Below are positions 29,450 through 38,643 of a stretch of DNA of 64,000 nucleotides, in pieces (positions within the stretch are counted from its first letter, which is position 1; each line of letters opens with the position of its first letter). This DNA comes from VXMO01 sp965205915 (GTDB lineage Bacteria > Chloroflexota > Dehalococcoidia > UBA6926): assembly GCA_965205915.1 (NCBI GenBank), contig OZ242191.1, positions 868,001 through 932,000 on the forward strand. Reading direction: 5' to 3'. Below the pieces are notes generated by a model. That model was given only the letters and a program-made list of their open reading frames with translations. It was not told the origin of the DNA and did no database searches. The translations under genes were made by a program, and so were the position numbers.

Positions 29450-30850
29450 CTACCCCCCGCCGCCGCCGGAGAAGCCCGGTTCGGTCATCTTGGCGGCGTC
29501 GAGGATTTCTTCCAGTGCTGACTCGCCGAGTTCCGTTGTGCGCAGGGCCACCTGCCTGACCGTCTCGCCGGTCTTTGACGCTTCATGCGCGATGGCTGCG
29601 GCGGCATCGTAGCCGATGACGGGCGCGAGCGCGGTGCAGATAGCAAGGCCTTGCTCCACAGTCTCCGGCCCGCGCCGCGTGGACACGAGGCCCTCAATGC
29701 ACTGCTCGCGGAAGTTGTCCGCCTCTGCGGCGAGCAGATCGATCGATTGCAGCAGGTTGTAGGCGGCGACGGGCATCATGACGTTCAACTCAAAGTTGCT
29801 GCCCTGGGCATCGGCAATTGTGACCGTCACGTGGTTGCCCATGACCTGCGCGGCAGCCTGCGCCACGGATTCCGCGATGACGGGGTTGATCTTGCCGGGC
29901 ATGATCGATGAGCCGGGCTGGACCTCAGGAAGGGCGATCTCGCCTAAACCGGCGCGCGGCCCGGAGCCGAGCCATCGAACGTCGTTTGCGATCTTGAGCA
30001 TGCTGACTGCGACGGTGTTGAGAACGCCGCTCGCCTCCGTGACGGCGTTCAGGGTGCTCTGCGCCTGGAAATGGTTCTCCGTCTCACGGATTTTGAGGCC
30101 GGTGGCGGATGACAGGCGGGCGCAGACCATCTCTGCGAACTCCACGTCGCGTCCGATGCCCGTGCCGACTGCCGTTCCACCGAGCGGAACCTCGCAGAGC
30201 TCATCGATCGCGTGGCGGAGTCGCCGCACCGCGCGCTCCATCTGCCCGGCATGGCCCAGAAACTCCTGGCCGAGACGGATGGGCGTCGCGTCCTGCAGGT
30301 GGGTACGCCCCGTCTTGATGACGTCCCAGAAGGCCGCCGACTTGTCCGCGAGGGCGCCTTGGAGGCGCTCCAGCGCGGGAATGAGCTCCGACGCGATGCC
30401 GTTGGCGGCGGCAACCTGTATGGCCGTCGGGATGACATCGTTGGAGGACTGCCCGCGATTGACATGATCATTGGGGTGAACCGCCCGCGAACCGGCGTCG
30501 CCTCCGAGGATCTGCGCGGCGCGGTTGGCGATGACCTCGTTCGCATTCATATTCGTGGACGTGCCGGAGCCGGTCTGGAAGATATCAAGGACGAAGTGGA
30601 CATCGTGCTTGCCGTCCATGACCTCCTGCGCGGCCGTCCTGACGGCCGCCGCCGTCTCCGGCGTGATGCCGCCGAGTTCCTCATTGACCTCCGCGGCGGA
30701 GCGCTTGATCAGCGCCAGCGCCCGGATGAAGCTGCGAGAGAAGCGCAGGTCGCTGATGGGAAAATTGCGGACGGCGCGTTGCGTCTGCGCGCCCCACAGG
30801 GCATCGTCCGGCACCTCCATCTCGCCCATTGAATCGCGTTCGATGCGCAT
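29450..30850 (-). CDS. fumC: Class II fumarate hydratase
   Basis: TCA-cycle enzyme converting fumarate and malate (466 residues). Seen: QTGSGTSTNMNANEVIANRA, HPNDHVNRGQSSNDVIPTA, KTGRTHLQDATPIRLGQE, and the signature GSSIMPGKINPV. The HPNDHVN and TGRTHLQDA segments favour fumarase over aspartase. AGGAGG ten bases before ATG 30850 fixes the start. The chain ends in an unusual run of five glycines. Confidence 0.9.
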   Translation of the reverse strand: MRIERDSMGEMEVPDDALWGAQTQRAVRNFPISDLRFSRSFIRALALIKRSAAEVNEELGGITPETAAAVRTAAQEVMDGKHDVHFVLDIFQTGSGTSTNMNANEVIANRAAQILGGDAGSRAVHPNDHVNRGQSSNDVIPTAIQVAAANGIASELIPALERLQGALADKSAAFWDVIKTGRTHLQDATPIRLGQEFLGHAGQMERAVRRLRHAIDELCEVPLGGTAVGTGIGRDVEFAEMVCARLSSATGLKIRETENHFQAQSTLNAVTEASGVLNTVAVSMLKIANDVRWLGSGPRAGLGEIALPEVQPGSSIMPGKINPVIAESVAQAAAQVMGNHVTVTIADAQGSNFELNVMMPVAAYNLLQSIDLLAAEADNFREQCIEGLVSTRRGPETVEQGLAICTALAPVIGYDAAAAIAHEASKTGETVRQVALRTTELGESALEEILDAAKMTEPGFSGGGGG

Positions 30851-30970
30851 CGAGATATGTCCTCCTGGGCGTGCAAATTTTCTTGTTTTCGGGCGTCGTC
30901 CGACACGAATGCGAATGCCGCCCCTCGTCATGATACAAGGGCGGCTCGGAGAGTCGCCGCCACTCAGCGA

Positions 30971-32503
30971 CTACTCGGCGAACAGGGGCAATGATTCCCG
31001 AGCCGCGCCCAGAGAGTTGGCCGATACCCAGCTCAGGAACCCCTGGTAGCGACGAGCCGAGAGCCGGGTCGTCGCCTCGCCCCCGATCCCCGCAAGGAGA
31101 TGCCTCGCGCGTCGAGCGGCGTCCGACTCACCGGGATTGGGCAGGACGGTGTAGACATCACGCGTCCGCCGTTCGAGCTCGATATCAGACTCCAGGTCAG
31201 CCATCGCAAGCAGGAACGGGAGGACGGCCGTTGCCAGCATGTCCAGGGCGCGGCCTCTGCCGAGCAGTGCGGACGGCTCGCCACGCCTGGCTAATCCGAA
31301 ATCGCGATGCGATGCCCAATAGCCCGTCGGCGGGACTATTAGCGCCTCAATCAAGCGGGTTGCCGTCTCTCGCGGTGTCACACCCTCAATGGCGATTCGT
31401 CTGAGCGTCTCCGGCAGTTCCGGCCCCATAAGCCAGGGGCGCATCATCTCTACCGCGACGCCCATCCGCCTGACGGGGTGGTTGTCCGGTCTCACGCGGA
31501 ACGTCTGCCACGACCCTCGCGGCAACGATTCAAGTCCCGGATGCCGCGCCCATTCGGCCTCGGCGCGGCCGGTATAGTCATCCGCGAATAATCGTGCGCG
31601 GAAGCCATCCGACGCCGGCGCATCCTCAAGCAGCCGCCCCTGCGCCGCTCTGTCCCTCTGCGACGGCAGCAGGCCCGCAGTGCCAAAGAGCAGGCCGGTC
31701 AGCCGTGCGACACGTGTCTCATCGTTCGAGCCGCCCTCTGCCAGGCCGCGCAGCGTCTCAATCGGCAACAGCCGCGCGACTTCCTGGAATGCCGTCATGT
31801 TTCGCGTATAGCCCAGCCCCCTGAACAGCGCCTCGTACAGCGCCTGCTCCGGCCCAACGACGGCGATATCTCCCTCCATCGCTGCCGCCCGTTCCTCGAG
31901 ACGCGCATCGCCCAACGAGTCGAGAAGCGCGGCCAAATCCCGACCACTCCTGATACCTCGCCCTTTTTGGGCCTCGGCGTTCTTGGGAGTGCCACGCCGA
32001 TGGGGCGGCGGCAGGAACTCCAGCACCGGCGCGCCCGCAATCTCCGTGAGGCCGCATGCGTCCTCGACGACGTGGAGGATGACGCTTGCGAACGCCGGAT
32101 TCGAATCGTGCCCGTGTGCGTACCAGTCCGGCGCCCGCAGGTGCATCTCCACATCACCGCTAACAATGCGGGGCGGTTGGCCGGGGGATGCGATAGCGAT
32201 GACGGCGTCAAGAAAGTCCGGGCCGTCGCCGGAATTGCGCGCGCCCATGTGGATGACCCCAACGGGCATACCCGCGAGCGTCCTGAGCTTCCGATTGCGA
32301 GATCTCAGGCCGCCTGACGCCCACGCATCACAGAGATGTTTTTCGCTTTCCCATCTACCACGGTCATCAGAAAGCTGCGTGGCATAGTGCGCCGCGCCCT
32401 CGCGAATGCCCGCCTTTGCGGACGAACTGAGGCTGACATTTTCTCGTTGGACGTCTCGGCGACTTTGCCGGACAACGCCATTAGTGACTAAGTACCCGCG
32501 CAT
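30971..32503 (-). CDS. DUF2851 family protein
   Basis: About 510 residues, function unknown. The diagnostic core reads GMPVGVIHMGARNSGDGPDFLDAVI, GDVEMHLRAPDWYAHGHD and ASVILHVVEDA, which places it in DUF2851. The mix of Asp, Glu, His and Lys in GPDF and GDVEMH resembles a PD-(D/E)XK-like nuclease core, an inference. The C-terminal half is helical. ATG 32503 sits six bases after a TACAAT element; a longer open frame to 32608 would cross that promoter and the proA stop. Confidence 0.75.
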   Translation of the reverse strand: MRGYLVTNGVVRQSRRDVQRENVSLSSSAKAGIREGAAHYATQLSDDRGRWESEKHLCDAWASGGLRSRNRKLRTLAGMPVGVIHMGARNSGDGPDFLDAVIAIASPGQPPRIVSGDVEMHLRAPDWYAHGHDSNPAFASVILHVVEDACGLTEIAGAPVLEFLPPPHRRGTPKNAEAQKGRGIRSGRDLAALLDSLGDARLEERAAAMEGDIAVVGPEQALYEALFRGLGYTRNMTAFQEVARLLPIETLRGLAEGGSNDETRVARLTGLLFGTAGLLPSQRDRAAQGRLLEDAPASDGFRARLFADDYTGRAEAEWARHPGLESLPRGSWQTFRVRPDNHPVRRMGVAVEMMRPWLMGPELPETLRRIAIEGVTPRETATRLIEALIVPPTGYWASHRDFGLARRGEPSALLGRGRALDMLATAVLPFLLAMADLESDIELERRTRDVYTVLPNPGESDAARRARHLLAGIGGEATTRLSARRYQGFLSWVSANSLGAARESLPLFAE

Positions 32504-32538
32504 GTGCGGATTGTAGCGCAACCGTTCCGACAACGTCA
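32504..32538 (-). promoter_or_regulatory. Promoter with start at the DUF2851 ATG
   Basis: On the minus strand TACAAT (32510-32515) lies six bases before the ATG; TGACGT (32533-32538) is 17 bases upstream of it, a partial -35 match. No Shine-Dalgarno is present, so the mRNA is predicted to be leaderless. Confidence 0.45.
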
Positions 32539-32571
32539 CAACGGTTGGATCGGGGAAGCAGCCGGAGGTTG

Positions 32572-33876
32572 TTAGTCCCTGATCTGGCCGTCTCCGACGA
32601 TGGTCCACTTGTAGGATGTCAGCTCGCGCAGTCCCATCGGCCCGCGCGCGTGCAGCTTGTTGGTGCTGATTGCCACCTCAGCCCCCAGCCCAAGCTGCGC
32701 GCCGTCCGTGAACCGGCTTGACGCGTTGACGATGACGGCCGCCGCATCCACCTCATCAAGGAATCGCGTCGCGTTCTCATCGTTCCTGGTCAGGATCGCC
32801 TCCGTATGGCCGGAGCCGAACTCGGCGATATGCTCCAGAGCCTCGTCGAGGGAATCGACAACCTTGACGGCTGCCGTCAGCGACAGGAACTCCCGTCCCC
32901 AATCGTCCTCCACGGCGGCGATGACGCGCGTCGGCGGCTCAGGCCCCATCAGGGCAAGCGCGCGTCTGTCCGCGTGGATCTCGACACGGTCCTTGCTCCA
33001 TTCCTCCACAACTCTGGGCAGCAGCTTTGGCGCGGCCTGTGAGTGGACGAGCAACGTGTCCAGGGCGTTGCACACCGTGGGCCGTTGCACCTTGGCGTTG
33101 TACGCGATGGCGACTGCCTGCTCGATGTCCGCGCTCGCGTCCACATACGTATGGCACACGCCGATGCCGCCCGTCACGACGGGTATTCGCGCGTTGTCCC
33201 GCACAAAGCGGATGAGCGTATCGCTGCCGCGGGGAATCAGCAGGTCAATGCCTCCCTCATATATGAGCATCTGTCCTACGATGGCTCGATCCGTCGACTC
33301 GATGATCTGCGCCGCGTCCTTTGGCAGCCCGGCGGTCTCCAGCGCCTCCCGCACGATCCCGGCCAGCGTCGTCGTTGAGTTGATGGCCTCCTTGCCGCCG
33401 CGCAGGATGACGGCGTTGCCGGACTTTATACAGAGGGCGGCGATATCGATGGTCACATTGGGGCGGCTCTCATAGACGGCGGCGATGACACCGAGCGGCA
33501 CACGCCTGCGGCAGACGCGGAGGCCGTTCGGCAGCTTGGAGGCATCGAACTCCTCGCCGATGGGGTCAGGCAGCGCGACGGTGGCGCGAACATCGACGGC
33601 CATGCCGCGCACGCGCTCCTCGTTCAACAGGAGCCGATCAAGCAGGACATTGGACATGCCGTCCGCCTGCGCCGCCGCATAGTCTCGCTGATTGGCGGCG
33701 ACTATCTCAGCGGACCGCTCCTCAAGCAGCGCCGCGATGCCCTCAAGCGCCCGGTTCTTCTCCTCAGTAGTCGCGCGCGAAAGGGGGCGGCTCGCCTTGC
33801 GGGCCGCCGTGGCCTTGCTGACAAGCTCCTCGGAGAACTCGCCAACCGGGGTTGTTGTTGTCTCAGTTACCGTCAT
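32572..33876 (-). CDS. proA: Glutamate-5-semialdehyde dehydrogenase
   Basis: Second enzyme of proline synthesis: reduces gamma-glutamyl phosphate with NADPH. 434 residues, typical length. Catalytic Cys269 in QRPTVCNALDTLLVH; PLGVIAAVYESRPNVT and GGIGVCHTYVD are ProA signatures. ATG 33876 or GTG 33885 are both possible; an AAAGGA lies just upstream. proB is 2.1 kb upstream on the same strand, separated by a membrane-protein gene and an inserted module. Confidence 0.95.
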   Translation of the reverse strand: MTVTETTTTPVGEFSEELVSKATAARKASRPLSRATTEEKNRALEGIAALLEERSAEIVAANQRDYAAAQADGMSNVLLDRLLLNEERVRGMAVDVRATVALPDPIGEEFDASKLPNGLRVCRRRVPLGVIAAVYESRPNVTIDIAALCIKSGNAVILRGGKEAINSTTTLAGIVREALETAGLPKDAAQIIESTDRAIVGQMLIYEGGIDLLIPRGSDTLIRFVRDNARIPVVTGGIGVCHTYVDASADIEQAVAIAYNAKVQRPTVCNALDTLLVHSQAAPKLLPRVVEEWSKDRVEIHADRRALALMGPEPPTRVIAAVEDDWGREFLSLTAAVKVVDSLDEALEHIAEFGSGHTEAILTRNDENATRFLDEVDAAAVIVNASSRFTDGAQLGLGAEVAISTNKLHARGPMGLRELTSYKWTIVGDGQIRD

Positions 33877-33926
33877 CGCGGTCACTCATCCTTTGGGTGG
33901 CGCATCTGCTTACACATGCCGTCCTG

Positions 33927-33952
33927 CTATCGATCTATCGATCTATCGATCT
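33927..33952. repeat. 8-bp tandem repeat (CTATCGAT)3
   Basis: Three perfect copies of CTATCGAT at 33927-33950 plus CT, 50-75 bases upstream of the proA start. Each unit is partly palindromic (ATCGAT). It may vary in copy number; a regulatory role is not shown. Confidence 0.8.
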
Positions 33953-34029
33953 CTTATCAGATACTCAATTGTAGTGGCGCGGAATATGCGGTTCAAACGG
34001 CTGGGGAATTACAGCCACAACCAGAACAG

Positions 34030-34512
34030 TCACTCACTGAGTGCCTCCTCTCTACGGTACCCTGATGAAGTTGTGACCGCTCCTATCAGTACGCCCACGG
34101 CCATTCCGACGAAACTCATGACGTCCTGGACTGTCACCCACCAACCCAAATCGTCATAAGCGGAGGTAAAGAACAGGCCGAATATCAGTAATCCGCCCCC
34201 GACAAGCAAAAGAATTGTGCCCGATAGTACCGCCAAAAGCCGCTGTCCGATAGGTGCTACAGCACCAGCCAACCAGACTGCTGCGAATGAACTGGCGGCA
34301 AACTGAAAAAGTATGTAGATTGCGTAGAACAGTTCCGCTGTTGGAAGCTCTACAAGCCATAACAAGTTGACGTCACCCCGAGGAAACACCAGCAAGTCAA
34401 GCGACCAGATAAGACGCAGAACCAGCGAAACGAGAATGTATCCTGTCAAAAAGGTTGGTAAGATTAGCGCCCATCTAGTCCACGTAGGTAGCTTCTGAAC
34501 GAATTCATCCAA
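34030..34512 (-). CDS. Four-helix membrane protein of unknown function
   Basis: 160 residues with hydrophobic helices near 14-33, 55-75, 80-110 and 128-148, and short polar ends. No family recognised. TTG 34512 is preceded by GAGGAGGGGAG, and no in-frame ATG lies near. It lies between the displaced proB tail and proA, so before the insertion it probably belonged to a proB-orf-proA unit. Confidence 0.6.
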   Translation of the reverse strand: MDEFVQKLPTWTRWALILPTFLTGYILVSLVLRLIWSLDLLVFPRGDVNLLWLVELPTAELFYAIYILFQFAASSFAAVWLAGAVAPIGQRLLAVLSGTILLLVGGGLLIFGLFFTSAYDDLGWWVTVQDVMSFVGMAVGVLIGAVTTSSGYRREEALSE

Positions 34513-34526
34513 GACTTGGCTCCCCT

Positions 34527-34610
34527 CCTCACAGCAGCGCCAGGTGGTCTCGGTGGACCATCTCCTCGCCGTGGAAGATGGTGCCCGATGGTGAGGCGTC
34601 CTCGAAGAAG
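34527..34610. repeat. Direct repeat of the proB 3' end, distal copy
   Basis: 84 bases matching 36020-36103 at about 80% by eye, including the proB stop and the codons for the ProB C-terminus. The two copies bound the ATPase module. The distal copy encodes SGTIFHGEEMVHRDHLALL; the proB copy encodes SGVTYHGEEMIHRDHLTLL. Confidence 0.85.
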
Positions 34611-34687
34611 CTCCTGAATCCCTTGCGGATTGCCGATTTAAGAGCTTTTCCCTGTCCTCCGCCCTCTACAAAGATCGTCGCGCTCAC
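34529..34687 (-). pseudogene. Truncated DUF4276-like ORF fused to a ProB C-terminal tail
   Basis: A 52-codon ORF starting GTG 34687, overlapping the ATPase stop by GTGA. Its first half (VSATIFVEGGGQGKALKSAI then RKGFRSFFEDA) matches the N-terminus of DUF4276, a family of about 200 residues commonly paired with this type of ATPase. The second half (SPSGTIFHGEEMVHRDHLALL) is the ProB C-terminus. The two join at a shared FF-D/E-DAS, suggesting recombination at microhomology. DUF4276 function is therefore lost or reduced to this stub. Confidence 0.65.
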
Positions 34688-35928
34688 CAGCGGTTGCCCC
34701 CAATGTGACCACGCGTCCACAGCTCGCCTACCCGATACTTCTCAAGCCAGATGCCAAAGTTCTCCTTATCCACCCGTTTGAACTCGGTGCCGTTCCTGCC
34801 TCGCTCGGTGATGATGAGCGATTCCGGTTGATCGTTTAGATGATCCACGATGTACTCGGAGTGCGTCGTAACGATTAGCTGCGTCCGTTCGGAGGCCTCC
34901 TTGATCATGCGCGTCACGTTCTGGAGCAGGTCCGGATGCAGGCCAACCTCCGGCTCCTCCAACAAGATCAACGGCGGGGGATTGGGGTTGCACAGGATCG
35001 CGATCAGACACAGATAGCGAAGCGTGCCGCCGGACATTCGATTAGGCGTGATTGGGGAGTCCAAGCCGTCTTCAAAGATGATTGTCTGGAGCGTGCTGGC
35101 AGCCACCTGCGTGTCAACGTCTTTGATTCCTTCGTAGAGGTCCTTCACACGATCCTTCACGGCGTCGCGGATTTTCGCGTTGTTCAACAGCGAGTTCAGC
35201 AGCGTGTGGAGATTGCTGCCCTTCTGATTGAGCGGGCCGGGCAGATTTGCGGCCAATTCCGCTTGGCGCAGCGCAGAACCCGGCCCGGTGTCAAACACGT
35301 CGTAAGCCTGGATTCCATCCAGGCGGAGCCGAAGAAACGTAATTTCTGGATACGTGTTCATGTCCGCCAGTTGCGGCAACACGGATCGGATCATAGAGAA
35401 TTTGTTATCATCGGGGGCCGTGCTTTTTTCGAGGGTGACGTCTTCACGACGCATTGCAGGGAGAAGGCTCCGTATCGCGGATACGATAGGATCGCCGTTG
35501 TTCCGTCTATACAACGGTTGCCATTCAGTACCCTGGTCAAGGTAATCGTCTGCTCCCCACACCGCCTCGTCCACAATCACGGGGTTCTGCCCCCAAGGTG
35601 GCTCAGCCAGTGACAATCCATATCCCACAGTGCCATAACCCAAAAATTTCCAGCTCGGGTCGTTCATAGCGACGCTAATGCTTGCAATCCGGGCCTCACC
35701 GGAGCCCTTCCATATCCAGCCACTGATGCCGCCGTTGTTCAGAACGAATTGATCGAGATTGTTGGGCACAGCACGCAAGAGCGATAATGCCTGCACCAAG
35801 TTGGACTTGCCAGACCCGTTAGGGCCAATGAGCACGTTCAACGGGCCCAGTTCAAGCGTCTGAGCTTCCGGGCCAAACGACAGTATGTTTTCAAGCCGAA
35901 TCGAACGTATCAGACCGTTGCCTGCCAA
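34684..35928 (-). CDS. AAA/ABC-type ATPase of the COG4637 type (DUF4276-associated)
   Basis: A 414-residue RecF/SMC-like ATPase. Walker A GPNGSGKSN (35-43), signature MSGGTLRYL near 294, Walker B PLILLEEPEVGLHPD near 315, switch TTHSEYIVDHL. The central region between the ATPase halves is long and helical. TTG 35928 has AGGAGG nine bases upstream. Known: relatives pair with DUF4276 and are frequent in defence islands. Here the partner is truncated, so the system may be dead or the ATPase may act alone. Confidence 0.8.
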   Translation of the reverse strand: MAGNGLIRSIRLENILSFGPEAQTLELGPLNVLIGPNGSGKSNLVQALSLLRAVPNNLDQFVLNNGGISGWIWKGSGEARIASISVAMNDPSWKFLGYGTVGYGLSLAEPPWGQNPVIVDEAVWGADDYLDQGTEWQPLYRRNNGDPIVSAIRSLLPAMRREDVTLEKSTAPDDNKFSMIRSVLPQLADMNTYPEITFLRLRLDGIQAYDVFDTGPGSALRQAELAANLPGPLNQKGSNLHTLLNSLLNNAKIRDAVKDRVKDLYEGIKDVDTQVAASTLQTIIFEDGLDSPITPNRMSGGTLRYLCLIAILCNPNPPPLILLEEPEVGLHPDLLQNVTRMIKEASERTQLIVTTHSEYIVDHLNDQPESLIITERGRNGTEFKRVDKENFGIWLEKYRVGELWTRGHIGGNRW

Positions 35929-36019
35929 CCTTGTTGCCTCCTGCTCTTGCGTTTCGCTTGCTCAGTAGATTCGGCAGATTCCCCGGCCACTACGTGGCTG
36001 ACATAATTCTAATGCCTCG

Positions 36020-36103
36020 CCTCACAGCAGCGTCAGGTGGTCGCGGTGGATCATTTCTTCTCCGTGGTAGGTGACTCCGGATGTGGAGGCGTCATCGAAG
36101 AAT
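36020..36103. repeat. Direct repeat of the proB 3' end, proximal copy
   Basis: The copy forming the real 3' end of proB; partner of 34527-34610. The first 13 bases (CCTCACAGCAGCG) are identical in both. Confidence 0.85.
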
Positions 36104-37173
36104 TGGCGGATTTCCGCGTTGTGTAGGCCCGCAAGCCGACGCATCAGGCCCGCAGGGTACGAAACGGCGCCGCGCGCCACGCCCGTCTCATCCGGCCCGA
36201 CGATTTCAACGATGTCGCCCGTTGTGAACTCTCCACGCACCTCGCGCACGCCGACGGCCAGCAGGCTGGACGAGCCGCCACGTAATGCCCGCGCCGCGCC
36301 CTCGTCCACAACGACCTGCCCGCGCACAAAGAGCGGGCCCTGCGAGCGACGGCGGGCAGAGGCTCGCCTTCGCCCCCACGCCTCGAATCGCGTGCCAATC
36401 TCCTCCCCCCGCGCCGACCGCAGCAGCACATCCGGCGCGTGGCCGTTGGCGATGACTACCGTCGTGCCCCATGACGTTGCCTCTGCCGCCGCGCGCACCT
36501 TGGAGGCCATGCCGCCGCGCCCCTGCTCGCCGGGCATCTCCGCGGCCATTGCCTGTATCGCGTCCGTCACACGATCAACCTTATGGATAAGCGCCGCGTC
36601 TGAATTCGTTCGGGGATCGCTGTCGAAGAGTCCGTCCTGATCCGTCAGCAGGATGAGCATGTCCGCCGCCATCAGGTTTGTGAGAGCGGCGGAGAGGTTG
36701 TCGTTGTCACCGAGCGTCTCACTCAGCTCTTCAGAGGCGACGACGTCATTCTCGTTGACGATGGGAATAACCCCCAGGCTCAAGAGCTCTCGCAGCGTGC
36801 GGCGGATGTTGGCGGCGGAACGCCCTACGGTCAGATCGGAGCGCGTGATGAGCGCCTGAGCGACGACCAGGCCATGTTCCGCGAACGCCCCCTCATAGGA
36901 GCGCATCAGGTGATGCTGGCCGATCGCGGCGAGTGCTTGCAGGGTCGTGACGCCGCGCCCCTTCCCCCTGAGTCCGACGATACTCCGCCCCAGCGCCACC
37001 GCCGCCGAGGTCACGATGATGACCTGCGATTGAGCGGCGACTATTTCCGCCACCTGCTTGGCGATAGACCCTATCAGGGCTTCATCAAGCTGATCGCCGC
37101 CATCCGTCAGCACGCCGGTGCCGAGCTTGGCCACGATGAGGCTGTTCCGCGGCAAGCTAGCGGCTTTGGCCAT
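36022..37173 (-). CDS. proB: Glutamate 5-kinase with PUA domain
   Basis: Phosphorylates glutamate in the first step of proline synthesis. The kinase domain starts LIVAKLGTGVLTDGG, with VNENDVVA and LGDNDNLSA substrate segments and LLTDQDGLFDSDPR. A C-terminal PUA domain (about residues 275-360) is present. Full length (383 residues from ATG 37173; GTG 37203 also possible). A TTGACA/TGTATT pair near 37259/37234 could be its promoter. The gene is intact although a module sits directly at its 3' end. Confidence 0.94.
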   Translation of the reverse strand: MAKAASLPRNSLIVAKLGTGVLTDGGDQLDEALIGSIAKQVAEIVAAQSQVIIVTSAAVALGRSIVGLRGKGRGVTTLQALAAIGQHHLMRSYEGAFAEHGLVVAQALITRSDLTVGRSAANIRRTLRELLSLGVIPIVNENDVVASEELSETLGDNDNLSAALTNLMAADMLILLTDQDGLFDSDPRTNSDAALIHKVDRVTDAIQAMAAEMPGEQGRGGMASKVRAAAEATSWGTTVVIANGHAPDVLLRSARGEEIGTRFEAWGRRRASARRRSQGPLFVRGQVVVDEGAARALRGGSSSLLAVGVREVRGEFTTGDIVEIVGPDETGVARGAVSYPAGLMRRLAGLHNAEIRQFFDDASTSGVTYHGEEMIHRDHLTLL

Positions 37174-37323
37174 CGATGACCCTGAGGCGTCGTTCACAAT
37201 CACTCTCGTGCCGTCTCACGGCGGCTTTCCGGAAATACAGTCCAACCGATAATCCGGTGTCAAACGACAACGGTGCTTAAAAGTATATCGCCGCCAACAT
37301 GGTGGGCGACTGCTACAATCGCC

Positions 37324-38589
37324 ATGCTATTCAAGAACGCGCCCGGGCAGGTGATTGCCATTCACGTTACGAGTCTTTCGCTGACCCACTTTCGGAACTA
37401 TGCGTCGCTGGCCTTTGAGCCGGCGGGCGGTGTGACGCTGCTGACGGGTGGCAACGGGCAGGGCAAGACGAACCTGCTGGAATCGCTGCATGTTCTCGCA
37501 ACCGGCCACTCGCACCGCGCGGACACCGATCGCGAGGTGATCGGCTGGAGCGCGGCGCGGGAGCCGATCCCGTACACACGCATCACCGCCGATGTAACAG
37601 CCGGTGATGGAGAAACTCGCCGCCTTGAAATGGTCATGCAGATAGCGCGCCGCGAGGAAGCCGGTTCAGCGCCCCGCCCCGCGCAGCCGAGTTCGGTGGA
37701 AATCGGTCCATCCGCGTTGAAAGGCGGCACACTGCAAAAGGGCTACCGCGTCAATGGCGTACGGCAACGCTCTGCGAGCGGGGTCGGTAACCTGGCTGTC
37801 GTTCTCGCTGGGCCGGAGGAGGTTGATCTGTTTTCTGGCCCGCCCGCGGATCGGCGGCGCGCTATCGATTCGACAGCCCTCCAGACAGATGGAGAATACG
37901 CGCAGTCCCTTAGACGCTACGAGCGCCTCGTCACACAGCGGAACTCCGCGCTGCGCAACGCGCGCGAGCGCGGAGTTTCGGAACGCACACAGGAAATGCG
38001 CCTGTGGGAGCAGGAGCTCGTCCGCGTCGGCGCGTACATCATTCACCACCGCTTCGCGATGCTGGAGGTATTACAGCAAGAGATGCTTGCGGCCCATGCC
38101 GAGTTCACGGGGCGCAGGGGGCAGCTATCGCTGGACTATCGCTCTACCGTGCCGGTGGAAGTGGAGGCGAGGGGCGCGGCTGAGGCGATTGAGTCATCGT
38201 TCGTGGAGGCGCTCGATTCGGCATGGCGGCGCGATTCCGCTACTGCCACAACATCCGTGGGCCCCCACCGCGATGACCTGCGCGTCGCGTCAGGCGACAT
38301 TGACCTCGGCGTCTACGGTTCACGCGGCCAACAGCGAACGGCGGCGTTGGCGCTGGTCATCGCACAATCGGCCTACATCGGGCGAATGCTTCGTGATGAG
38401 CCGGTCATCTTGCTGGACGATCCTCTCTCGGAGCTCGATGCCGACCGCCGCGAGCGCGTGCTGCGCCACTGCCTGACGCCCGGCCGCCAGGTCCTCATCA
38501 CGACGGCGGACGTGGAACTCATCCCCGCGGACATCCGCAAGAGCGCGGCGATTTACACCGTGCGGGGCGGGGCGGTGACGGCAGCGTGA
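37324..38589 (+). CDS. recF: DNA replication and repair protein RecF
   Basis: SMC-like ATPase that helps load RecA at gaps (421 residues). Opens VTSLSLTHFRNYASLAFEP; Walker A GGNGQGKTN; the signature region reads GPHRDDLRV...GSRGQQRTAALAL; Walker B VILLDDPLSELDADR. TACAAT at 37314-37319 lies four bases before the ATG, so this may be another near-leaderless gene. Divergent from proB; not next to dnaN or gyrB in this window. Confidence 0.94.
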   Translation: MLFKNAPGQVIAIHVTSLSLTHFRNYASLAFEPAGGVTLLTGGNGQGKTNLLESLHVLATGHSHRADTDREVIGWSAAREPIPYTRITADVTAGDGETRRLEMVMQIARREEAGSAPRPAQPSSVEIGPSALKGGTLQKGYRVNGVRQRSASGVGNLAVVLAGPEEVDLFSGPPADRRRAIDSTALQTDGEYAQSLRRYERLVTQRNSALRNARERGVSERTQEMRLWEQELVRVGAYIIHHRFAMLEVLQQEMLAAHAEFTGRRGQLSLDYRSTVPVEVEARGAAEAIESSFVEALDSAWRRDSATATTSVGPHRDDLRVASGDIDLGVYGSRGQQRTAALALVIAQSAYIGRMLRDEPVILLDDPLSELDADRRERVLRHCLTPGRQVLITTADVELIPADIRKSAAIYTVRGGAVTAA

Positions 38590-38643
38590 ACGCAACAGAA
38601 GTGTTGACTTTTGTAAAGGTTGGCGCAATTCTGAGGAGACTGA

